Below, in pieces: positions 42,935 to 52,750 of a stretch of DNA of 64,000 bases. The DNA is from Norana najaformis (Eukaryota; Annelida; Clitellata; Crassiclitellata; Hormogastridae). Where the stretch lies: contig OZ029918.1 of assembly GCA_964023275.1 (NCBI GenBank), positions 19,138,361-19,202,360 on the forward strand, read 5' to 3'. Under the pieces are notes generated by a model. That model did no database searches, was not told the DNA's origin, and worked only from the letters and a program-made list of their open reading frames with translations. Both the position numbers and the translations under genes were made by a program. The stretch's first letter is position 1; every line of letters starts with the position of its first letter.

Positions 42935-45253
42935 CTGAAATGAAATTAGTCAGTTCTTATCAATTTGTATGTGCTGAACACGAATATGACAGTGAAAATG
43001 CCGAATTGGCTCTAGTTTTTTTGTAATCTGAAATGAAGTAATTTTATATTGCACAATGCATGCCAATAGTGATACACTTACAGTTAATATTTGTAAAAAC
43101 CAGGTCATAGACTAGTTCTTAGATTTTTTTGCCTGTCTCTTGTACAGCTGTTCGGGAGCATCTCTGCGGAGTGTCCAGCAGTAGTCAGCCAACATTGTAG
43201 TGGACCATTTTCCCTGGTACCTTTGCTCCATTGTTGCGATATCTTGATGAAAACGTTCGCCATGTTCGTCACTAACCATACCACAGTTGTCAGGGAAGAA
43301 ATCCAGATGGGAATGAAGGAAATGCATCTTCAGAGACATATTGCAGCGAAATTTCTGGTACTGCTTGAGCATGTCTTCTACTAGTTCCTTGTAGTTTTCT
43401 GCCCTAACATTCCCCAGAAAGTCTGTAGACACTAGACGAAAAGCATTCCATGCTTGTTTCGCATCACCCTCCAGCAAGTTGTTGAAGCGGTCATCTTTGA
43501 AGAGTTCTCTAATCTGAGGACCCACAAAAACTCCCTCTTTAATCTTTGCTTCCCTGAGTCGAGGGAATTTTTCATGCAGGTATCGGAAAGCTGGCGAAGT
43601 GCGGTCCATGGCTTTCACGAAGTTCTTCACCAAACCTAGTTTGATGTGAAGGGGTGGTAGTAGGATTTTGTGAGCCTCGACCAGAGCTGGGTGCTGGATA
43701 TTCTTCTGTCCAACTGCCATGTTTTGTCTGGGAGTCCATTCCTTCCGCACGTAGTGCAACTCTCTTGCTCGGCTATCCCACTCACACAAGAAACACATAT
43801 ATTTTGTATATCCTTGCTGCAGTCCCATTAAAATGGCAACTACCTTCAAATCACCACACAGGTGCCATTTGTACCTGTTATAGTCAATGGAATGCAGTAG
43901 CTGTTTTAGGTTATCGTATGTCTCTTTCATGTGGACAGCATGCGCTAATGGAATAGATGGAAGACGGTTTCCATTGTGCAAAAGCACAGCCTTAAGACTC
44001 AGTGTTGAAGAGTCTACAAAGAGTCTCCATTCTTGTGGGTCATGAGTGATCTGTAAGGCATTCATGAGGTCATCAATATTGGAACAGAATACCAGATTAC
44101 CTTCCTTCATAAAGAAAGGTTCCAACTGCTGATGGCGCTTTCTATATGAAGTAATTGTGACATCTTCATCTAGAAGATTCCATTGCTGGAGTCTTGATCC
44201 TAGCAATTCTGCCTTGTTTTTGGATAAGTCCAAATCACGAACAAGGTCATTTAGTTCTTCCTGTGTTATTCTGTGTGGGGTTGATGATGCACCACAGTGA
44301 AAATCGGGATCACTGCACGCTGACGGACCAGGAGAAGAACATGTCGGCTCACCCTTGTCCTCATCAGATGAATCAAGGAAAATATATTCTGCTGGAGGTT
44401 CTGGAATAGGAAGTCCATCACCATGTGGAACTGGTCTCAATGCTGACGGAATGTTTGGGTAGACTATTGTCGACTTCTTTTGCTTCGTTATTCCACCGGA
44501 AAGAGGAGGAACCAAGCAGAAGTAACAGTCATCTACGTGGTTGCTTTGCTCTCTCCACACCATGGGAACTGCAAACGGCATTGATGGTCTTTTGCCATTC
44601 AACCACTGTGAAAGCTGTGTTGTACATGTAGCACAGCATATATGCGGGGCCCATGGCTTGTCTTGGTCACCAACCTTGCATTCGAAGTAAGCATGATATG
44701 CCTTCTTGACTTGATAAGTGATACTTTTCTTCTGGTTGGCAAATGTCACTTCCCCACAAATGTAACAAAAGTTGTCCACAGTATTTACGCACTTCCGAGG
44801 CATTACTGTTCTGTATTGTATCTAAATGGATAAAGTAATAATAGTTTTATAAAACAGTAACTTAAACTGTCTCGCACAAAGTCTGTAATATTGTAAATGC
44901 TCAACCGTTCCGACTCGCTTTATATAGTACACTGCTGACGTCATCTTACGTCAGCAGCCGACTGGCTGTAGTTTTACATTGCATCAGAAAATGACGTAAT
45001 CAACTGTGCATGATGTGTCCATGATGGGATTATGCAATGAGGTGGAATATTACATCATTCTAGACTTATTTAGGATATTGTCGCAGTCCTACTGCATAAA
45101 TTTACATGGTGAAACATAAAAAATGAACTATATGAAATATTTTCAAAATGAGAGCCAATAAAAAAATTTTATGGTTATATTCGTGTTCAGCACACCAAGA
45201 TGCTACACATTAGGGCCTTTTCCAGTCAGTAACGATTTCTATGTTGACCAGTG
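42935..45253 (-). mobile_element. CACTG-ended DNA transposon copy B (divergent family)
   Basis: Right end is the inverse of CACTGGTCAACATAG; the left end is eroded and begins CTGAAATG. Subterminal TGTGCTGAACACGAATAT pairs at both ends. Flanked by TTA (42,932-42,934 and 45,254-45,256). Excision with one TTA restores the host LINE frame (NNRQLQVLCNMTFVK...). Length 2,319 bp. Confidence 0.88.
43112..44803 (-). CDS. Transposase-like protein, same family as copy A, divergent and intact
   Basis: 563 codons without interruption, aligning along its whole length with the 40,141-41,844 product but clearly diverged. Preserved: CYICGE (C13/C16), a second Cys pair in HICCATCTT, the CYFC pair at ~93-96, WRLFVDSSTLSLK, LCGDLKVV, then CFLCEWDSR exactly 19 residues after the Asp, HFLHSHLDFFP (H-x4-H) and DEHGERFHQDI with Glu 17 residues after the second His. 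Conservation of just these residues between divergent copies argues they are catalytic or zinc-binding. No frame damage despite divergence suggests recent activity or selection. Confidence 0.82.
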   Translation of the reverse strand: MPRKCVNTVDNFCYICGEVTFANQKKSITYQVKKAYHAYFECKVGDQDKPWAPHICCATCTTQLSQWLNGKRPSMPFAVPMVWREQSNHVDDCYFCLVPPLSGGITKQKKSTIVYPNIPSALRPVPHGDGLPIPEPPAEYIFLDSSDEDKGEPTCSSPGPSACSDPDFHCGASSTPHRITQEELNDLVRDLDLSKNKAELLGSRLQQWNLLDEDVTITSYRKRHQQLEPFFMKEGNLVFCSNIDDLMNALQITHDPQEWRLFVDSSTLSLKAVLLHNGNRLPSIPLAHAVHMKETYDNLKQLLHSIDYNRYKWHLCGDLKVVAILMGLQQGYTKYMCFLCEWDSRARELHYVRKEWTPRQNMAVGQKNIQHPALVEAHKILLPPLHIKLGLVKNFVKAMDRTSPAFRYLHEKFPRLREAKIKEGVFVGPQIRELFKDDRFNNLLEGDAKQAWNAFRLVSTDFLGNVRAENYKELVEDMLKQYQKFRCNMSLKMHFLHSHLDFFPDNCGMVSDEHGERFHQDIATMEQRYQGKWSTTMLADYCWTLRRDAPEQLYKRQAKKSKN

Positions 45254-46082
45254 TTACATAAAACCTGCAGTTGCCTATTGTTGAGATAGCTTTCAAACAA
45301 ACCATAATAGTGGGATCCCTCGCATACCATAAAACTCCAATTTTTTTAGTAGAATAAGGTGATTTACTGTGTCGAAGGCTTTTGCTAAGTCAAAAAATAT
45401 TCCTAAAGATATTTTATTTTCATCAAAAGCCTGGGAGATTTTATCATGCATATCTAGTATAGCTGTAGAAGTAGAATGGCCAGACTGAAAACCAAATTGA
45501 TTTGGATATAGCAATTTAAATTTTGTAATAAAATCATATAAACGTTTATACATCAGCTTTTCAAAATATTTTGAAAAGAACAGAAGAACAGATATTGGTC
45601 TGTAGTTATTCACACTTTCTTTATTCCCTGATTTAAAAATAGGGGTAACTTTTGCAACTTTTATTCTATTAGGGACAATACCAGTGACGAATGAACTATT
45701 TATTATTTGAGCTAGTGGTGTAGCAATAAGGTGAATAGTAGGTGCTGCCAAGTATGGGTCAACATCATCAGGACCAGCACTATGAGTTATTTTTAATGAG
45801 TGTGATATTGCTATAACTTCTTCCGCAGAAGTTTGATATAAAGCAAATGACTGAATAAGCGGGTTTTTCAGAAAACTTTGAAAAGGAGTTTTTGATTTAG
45901 GAATCTTAAGTGCTAGTGAGTGACCAATACTTGTAAAATAATAATTAAATTTGTTTGCAATGGAATTGGCATCAGTCACCTTTATCCCATTAGTATCTAT
46001 ACAATCAACAAATTTCTTAATATCGCTTGTTTTGACAAGTGAGCAAATGACACTCCATGTCATTTGAATGTTGTGTTGATAT
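45254..46082 (-). mobile_element. Host LINE, RT segment between copies B and C
   Basis: 257 open codons (46,063-45,293): linker FVDCIDTNGIKVTDANSI, SAGPDDVDPYL, then RT with IKVAKVTPIFKSGNKES, NNYRPISVLLFFSKYFEKLM, QFGFQSGHSTSTAI and FFDLAKAFDTVNHLIL. It continues in frame on both sides once copies B and C are removed. Confidence 0.9.
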
Positions 46083-48635
46083 CACTGGCCAACACATAAT
46101 TTGTTGCCTCAAATGTTAGAACTGTTTCTGGGTATATTTGACCTGCTGATTCCAGAAAAGGCACCAGTTTTCTTCCAGCAGGTCTAGTTTTCGAGATATA
46201 GAACATTATGCCATATACCAGTCCTTGCCTCTGCTCGCCCATAAAACATAAGGCTATAGCTATAATTATGTAGTGCTCAATTTATTATGTGATACACTAA
46301 ATAAACATAATAATACAAATACTTAAAAGAAAATGGTAGTACCTGAAACTGTACTTATATGATACCAAACAGAACAAGTTTGCTATAAAAATTTCAAGTC
46401 ATTCGACACCGAAAAAGCTCCTTTTGTACGATTTCCGAGTGTGGCATCTGCCGGAACAATCGCGCATAATATTCCAGCAATAGTCTGCCATCATGTGTGC
46501 ATTCCATCTTCCTTGATATCGATTTTCCATTGTTTTGATGTCTTGGTGAAATCTTTCACCTTGCTCTTCGCTGAAGTCACCAAGATTCTCTGGAAAACGA
46601 TCTAAGTGACTGTGGAGATAATGGACTTTAATGCTCATGTTGCAGCCAAGCTTGTTGAAATGAAGAAGCATATCCTCTACTAGTTGTGCATAATTGTCTG
46701 CCTTCTTGTTGCCAAGAAAATTTTTAGTTACAAGAACAAAGGAAGACCAGGCACAAGATTCGATTTCATTCATTGATGGTATGAAAAGTGGGTCATTCAT
46801 AAGTTGCCTGATCTGTGGACCATCGAAGATTCCAGCCTTCAATTTTTCCATTGTAATTCCTGGTAACTTGTGTACTATGTATTCGAAGCATGAACCTTCT
46901 TTATTCAAAGCCCTGACAAATTGTTTCATCAGGCCTAGCTTTATATGTAGTGGTGGCAGTATGATCCTATCTCGTGCCACCAAAGATTCCTTGATTACAT
47001 TTTGAGCTCCAACCACCATGTCTTTCCTCGAAGGCCAATCTTTTCTTGTCCAATGTTCATGCTTGGCTCTACTGTCCCAAAGACACAAAAAGCAGGAATA
47101 CTTTGTGTAGCCACTTTGTTGACCAAGGAGGAAATTTACCATCTTCAAGTCTACACAAATTACCCATTGATGTTCTTTGTATTTTATCTTTTCCAGTACT
47201 AAAGAGATGGCATTGTACTCTTCTTTCATCCTGGTGGAGTGACCGATTGGAATAGAACCAAATTTGTTGCCGTTATTTAAAAGCACACATTTCAGACTAC
47301 GTTTTGAACTGTCGATAAAAAGACGCCACTCATCTGGGCTGTAATCCGACAGACCAATTTTCTTCAATAAGTTGCTGATGTCATTACAGAATACTAGGTT
47401 GTTGTCTTCGGTAAAGAATGGCAGCAAATCCTTTTCTCTGTTTCTATAAATTGTAATTTTCGTTCCAGGCTGAAGTGCATTCTTTTCCTTTAGTCTGGAC
47501 GCAAGCAATTCAGAGGACTCTTTGGAAAGATTTAAGTCCCTGATCAGATCACTCAACTCTTTTTGGTCAAAACGTTCACTGTGTGAAGTTGATTGGAAAT
47601 CACTGTCACTGCCACACACTTTCTTCACTTTCGTCATCTTGTCCGGATACTGGACATGCAAGTCTCATCGTCTGAGAGCTGAGGTAGTTCGCGAAAAGGT
47701 GGAACTGGTACAATATCCGAATGCGGAACAGGTCTCCTGGCTGAAGGTATATCAGGGTAAGACAACTTGTGACGATTATTTCGATTGATGCCTATGATAT
47801 TAACCATACAAAAGTAACAGTCGTCGAAGTGGTTTATCTGTTCCCTCCAAACCATCGGTACACCAAATTTCAGGCAGCTTCTCTTTCCAATTGTCCAGTG
47901 GCGCAATTGTTCAATACAAGTTTTCCATACTGTATGAGGAGCCCATTGCTTATCTTGATCTCCAAGTTTGACACCAAAATAACCTACCGGTACATATGCT
48001 CTTTTTACAAACTCAGAAATCGGTTTCCTGTTTGCTTTTAGTGTGTATTCCCCACAAATGTAGCAGAATATGTCTGGATGGTTAATGCAGCTCCGTCTGG
48101 AAGTAGCCATAACCTTAAGGATGTTCGCATCTGAGGAATTAAATGACTAACCTAAAAAATAGTAAGAACATGTAGTTATTTAATGCTCACATTCAGATTG
48201 TTCTTGCGACCAACTCTTAATATGCCCTAAGACGACTGCGGCTGCTCTAGCTTTCAGGAGGCAGTTTATATAGGCTATAAATGCTGACTTCAGCATAATC
48301 TATTTACATAGTTCGAAACCATGAAACGCTGTATAAGCACAAATAAATTCTAAATGAGGCCATGAATTTAGTGCTGAGTAAGCTGTAGGCTACGGAATAG
48401 TTATTTCGTTGAATCAGCAATATCTCAGCACGCGGCAAGATATGCTGATTTTACATTATAAGGATGTAGGCATTATATGAATCAGCAAGAATTATAATTA
48501 GCCATAAATAAAGCTTATTATGACATTTTAGTTTTGCCATAGACATCCTTTAAAGAGTGGACTGGGTTTTCTTTACAAAATCGACGATATCTCAGAAACT
48601 AGACCTGATGCACTCAATCCAATGACATTTTCTGA
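46083..48635 (-). mobile_element. CACTG-ended DNA transposon copy C, inverted relative to A and lacking one terminus
   Basis: Near-identical to copy A in inverse orientation. The left end keeps CACTGGCCAACA (46,083). The other end lacks the terminal ~78 bp of copy A (A's 39,536-39,613), including its TIR, and abuts LINE sequence directly. TAT (46,080-46,082 and 48,636-48,638) flanks it, and excision restores the LINE frame (NKFAKYQHNIQMTW). A and C together form a ~2.5 kb inverted repeat around copy B. Confidence 0.9.
46399..48110 (-). pseudogene. Transposase-like gene of copy C, broken by a one-base insertion
   Basis: Same protein as 40,141-41,844 with few substitutions and one in-frame 6 bp insertion near 47,987 (adds two residues in the AYV-GYFG segment). 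An extra C near 47,645 shifts the frame after the Asp/Glu-rich linker, splitting it into an N-terminal part (48,110-47,634) and a 420-codon C-terminal part (47,661-46,399) that still carries all catalytic-type motifs. Only this single lesion inactivates it, so it is young. Confidence 0.9.
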
Positions 48636-48699
48636 TATTTAGCAAATTTGTTGGCATAGTATTGTTGTTCAGCTGCAATTTTGATTTGCTTGAATTTAT

Positions 48700-50240
48700 T
48701 GTGATGTAATGTAATGTAATGACGACAATTTATATTGCATTGTAAGTAGCAGGCTACTTCTAGGGTGCTTTACAAAGTCAAAAGTCAGCCCAAGAACTAA
48801 GAGTTATGCATCAAATACAATTTCAGCTGTTTTTTAAAGAGGTTGACACTTTTGGACTCCCAAATGGATGCTGGAAGGCTGTTCCAGGCACGCGGACCAG
48901 CAACCCAAAAGGCCTGATCACCAGTTCTAGTCTTAGTTGCCAGTACAAATACATCGGTGGACTTTGATGATCGCAGTCGCTGTTGGTTTGGGTCATCAGA
49001 TAGTGGCCTGATGGTCTGCAAGATAGCATGGTGCGTAGTTGTTCAGACATTTGTACACAAGGAGGCAAAGTTTGAACTTTACGTGCTCGCCGATCCTTAG
49101 CCACTGAAGTTGGTCCTGAAGCACGGGTGTGATGTGGTCAGACTTTCTAGTCCGAGCGGCCAGACAAGCAGCGGCGTTGATGACTGCCTGAAGCCGAATG
49201 GTTCTGCATTGTGGCAAGCCAGCGAAACAACATTGCATGCAGTAGTCGATTCGGCTTAGTACCAGACTTTGTACAAGTAGGCGAGTTAAGTCTTTTGTGA
49301 GGGACCGAGAAACAGACCTCAGCTGTCTCAGGATGGCGAAGCTGGTCTTTACAAGTCCTGTAATGTGTGATGACATCAAGAGATCTCTTTCAAGTAGGGA
49401 CCAAGAACACGAACTTCAGTCACTGGCTTGACAGCACATTCACCAATGAAGAAAGGGCTGGTGTCTAATTTGTCCACCCTATGTGAGGATGAGCGCTAGA
49501 GAAATTCTGACTTGGATGAATTCAGCTGGAGCCGATTGCATTTCATCCAGTCAGCAACGTCGTTAACGCAGTTCATTGAGACGGTCCTTAGGTGCTGAAC
49601 TTCAGTGTCATCAGGGCGACAGGAGCCATAAATTTGTGAGTCGTCATCGTAGAGATGACCATGCAGACCGTTCTTGGATATATGTCTAGGATGTCGGATG
49701 TATAGAGGAGGAAAAGAATGGGTCCCAGAACTGAACGCCGCTGGTTAGATTGGTAGGTGTAGATGAGGAGGAGGAGGCATGATGGACACTTTGCTGTCTG
49801 CCTGCAGGTAAGACGTCATCCACTCGAGCATGGTGGATGACATGCCAAAAGATAAGTGTAGTTGTTGAAGGAGAATACTGTGGTCGACTGTGTTGAATGC
49901 AGCAGACAGGTCCAGAAGACATAGAAGAGAGAAGTTTCCGGAGTCAATTGTGGTGAGTATTTCAGATAGAATATGTGCAAGAGCCATCTCTGTGGAATGG
50001 GAAGCACGGTAGGCCGACTGTCTTTCTGGGAGCAGGTTGTTGATGTTGAGGTAGCTGACAAGTTGCTTTGCTACGACCCTTTCTAGCATTTTAGACAGAA
50101 CAAACAAGTTAGATATTGGCCGATAACTTTTTGCATCAGCGGTGTCTAAACCAGGTTTCTTTAGCAGCGGAGTGATAGTTGCATTTTTAAAGGCTGCTGG
50201 AACACTACCTGTTGCAATGGAACTGTTGATATTTAACAAA
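48700..50240 (-). mobile_element. CR1-like LINE with (CATTA)n tail nested in the host LINE
   Basis: - strand: VPAAFKNATITPLLKKPGLD, SYRPISNLFVLSKMLERVV, LLDLSAAFNTVDHSILLQQL, then a degenerate segment, then C-terminus ARTRKSDHITPVLQDQLQWL, WVAGPRAWNSLPASIWES and FKKQLKLYLM. The 3' tail is (CATTA)n (TAATGTAATGTAATG on + at ~48,703-48,720). It splits the host LINE between KKTTDINKSKF and AAEQQYYANKF. The 5' end is truncated at the RT start; exact junctions are not resolved. Confidence 0.87.
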
Positions 50241-51945
50241 TTTGGATTTATTAATATCAGTGGTTTTTTTTAGATATCTCAAATACAGCATAGATTTCTT
50301 TTGGCAGGACTTTAATGGTGCACTTGTCATCCAAGGTTGTTGTGGTTGTTTGTGCTGAGAACCCAACTGAGGGGTTATAGGTAAAGCTTTATTATATGCA
50401 GCTTTGTATTTATCGAGAAACAGGGTATAAGCTAGAGAGGGGTCATTATTATTACAGGCTAAGGATACAGGGGTCCAGTCCATCTCTTTTAATAATGAGT
50501 GGAACTGTGTAATTGATTCATTGTTAGTTATCCGTTTAGTTTACAAGAGCTGAATATTTGCAGGTGGTTGGTGGATTTCACCCCATGTCAGAATAGGGAA
50601 GTGATCAGATATTTCACTTATAATAATACAAGAGTCAGAAAATATTGTTTGAGCATTTTTAAATATGTTATCAATTAAAGAAGCTGTAGTAGCAGTGACT
50701 CTTGTTGGACAAAGTATGGAAGGAAGGAAATGAAAAGAAGTAAGGGTATTAAAAAAATTTTGCGTGAATGAGTGTTCATCGGTTTGTAAGAGGTCAATAT
50801 TGTAATCACCTAATAAACTAACTGTTTTGCCAGTCTTAGATAAGCCAGTTAATAATTGTTCATATTCAGTGTTAAAAGGTTCTAATGAAAGACCTGGTGG
50901 GTGCTAGATGACCCCAAGTATCAAGTCTTTTCCTTTTGTTTGAGGTGCAGTTATGAACATACTCTCATATGTAGAATGATGTTGTAAGGGACTAACCAAG
51001 TCAAGCGATTTATATCTTATGTCATCCCTAATAAAGAATGCAACACCTCCACCCCTGCCTGTCCCTCTGCATTTGAATATGAAGTGGTACCCTGGAATAA
51101 ATATGTTGGTGGCAGTTATGGAGTCAAGCCAGGTCTCAGTTAGGGCCAAAATGGTAATAGAAAGTTGAGAAAGAATCGTATTGATATCGGATATTTTAGA
51201 AGTAAGAGTGGGACAGTTTAAGTGCATAATACTAAAAGATTTGTTAGTGTATGTTTTGAATTTAAATTTCAAATCATCAAAAGTTTTATATGAGCTTGAA
51301 TAATGGTTGGTTAAGTAGTAGTTTTCATCAGGATCTAATTCATTATTGTTTAGTAGCATATATTGCTTGTCTCTGTCAATTGGATTAAATTTTAATTTGT
51401 CCCAATGCATATTTAAATTAGATTGGGTATCACTTGATGGAGATATAGCTTCAATAAATAAATCATCATCAACAATGTGATTAAAAGGGAAGGAAGTGCA
51501 TACAGGACAATACCATGAGGTATTAACAAAGTTTGATAAAGGATCTACAGTGAATGTGTGCTAATTTATTACATACTGCGCAATTAATAAATGGTTGAAT
51601 ATTATTAACACGACTGTTACAGATGAAATAAAAATTCTGTAACCTATATGGGTTGTTCTTTGACATTCGTTAGTGGTAGCTGATGAAACCTATGGAATAA
51701 CTGGAATTGTAAGGAAAAGATAAGAAAAAACCAGTGGAGTGACCGGCAGTAAAAACATATGATACATAAAAGGTGAAATCATAAATTGCTTGGATTACAA
51801 GCCTTATAATATAAAGCATACATTACAAGTACAGAAAATGAATTTATAAATGGTTCAGAAAAAACAAGCCATCTTATAACTCAAGAAATAAGAAACAAAT
51901 ACTTGAAAAAGATGAGTTGAACATTCGGGTTATATATAGATCTTT

Positions 51946-52395
51946 CAGTGACTGGATTCTTTGTAAATAGTTACTTGAGAGAGATTAAAAACAAGAAGTA
52001 AGATTGAACCTGATATACCAAACCAGTGCTCGAGGCGATGGTGTAAGATGGAATGGTCGACAGTGTCGAAGGCAGTAGATAGGTCAAGAAGAGCTAGTAC
52101 ACTTTTCCATTGTCCATGGAGCAGATAATGTCATTGTGGTCAGAGAGAAGTTCTCAGTGGAGTGGAATTTGGGATATGCTGACTGAAAAGGGAGAAGTAA
52201 GGAGTTTGAAGACAGGTATGCCTCCAGTCGACATTTGACAATACATTCAAGAAGTTTAGAAATAAAATTCAAATTTGAGATTGGTCGGTGGTTTGACATA
52301 ATTTCAGCATCCAAAGATGGTTTCTTCAGCAAGGGATGGCCAATTGCATGAGAGAAACATGATGGGAAGGTGCCATCAGCAATTTAGTTAAAAAT
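51946..52395 (-). mobile_element. Outer LINE, piece 1 (RT start)
   Basis: - strand: LLKKPSLDAEIMSNHRPISN, NFISKLLECIVKCRLEAYLS, LPFQSAYPKFHSTE, then AFDTVDHSILHHRLEHWFGISG near 52,010-52,085 in another frame. It is the 5'-most surviving part of the LINE that hosts the whole 35.6-51.9 kb stack. Confidence 0.85.
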
Positions 52396-52750
52396 CAGTC
52401 CTCATTTCCAAGACCTATAATTATTCAACCAGGTCATCTTATTGCCTTTCTCTGGTTGTGTCTAGGACTAGAACTGTCTTGGTGAACATGATTTTTCATT
52501 TTCTGGGCCTAGATTTTGGAACTTTCTCCCTGTGTCTGTTCATTCTGCCCTGTTACTTCTATCATTTTGTTCTCAACTTAAGACTTGCCTTTTTCAAATT
52601 GATTATCCATTGTAAGCTGCCTCTCTGCCTTAATGGACTGACTTACTGGATATTGACCTGATTATGGTTTGGCTTTGTTGCTGCATTTGTTGATGACTCA
52701 TGCATTAGAGACCTGTGTGATAGAAGTTACTAATTGCAATTACAAATGTA
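52396..52750 (+). mobile_element. CR1-like LINE C-terminus and 3' end (sense)
   Basis: FSFSGPRFWNFLPVSVHSA and FCSQLKTCLFQIDYPL on the + strand, then the family 3' UTR (GGACTGACTTACTGGATATT, CATTAGAGACC) and an AATTGCAATTACAAAT tail. Same family as 35,941-39,243. Confidence 0.85.

Larger units (their letters stand above)
39354..51945 (-). mobile_element. Host LINE of the transposon stack (PHD-like finger, EN, RT), in five pieces
   Basis: A single antisense LINE dismembered by four later insertions. Pieces: ~50,240-51,945 (Cys-rich PHD-like finger at ~51,540-51,650, endonuclease MHLNCPTLTSKISDI, ILALTETWLDSI, GGGVAFFIRDDI and SDHFPILT; linker), 48,636-~48,700 (AAEQQYYANKFAKYQ), 45,254-46,082 (MTWSVICSL to FFDLAKAFDTVNH), 42,163-42,934 (YGVSQGSILGPLLFLIYINDL, FILFADDTNIFLSHKS, C-terminus) and 39,354-39,535 (HFSQLHSYSTRF, AATAAA and an (ATTC)n tail). 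It sits in the outer LINE. The exact 5' boundary near 51,945 is uncertain. Confidence 0.88.

Noticed and set aside
46694..48041. Forward-strand open frames inside transposon copy C, also present antisense in copy A
   Set aside because: They are antisense shadows of the transposase; the same frames appear in copy A only because the DNA is near-identical.
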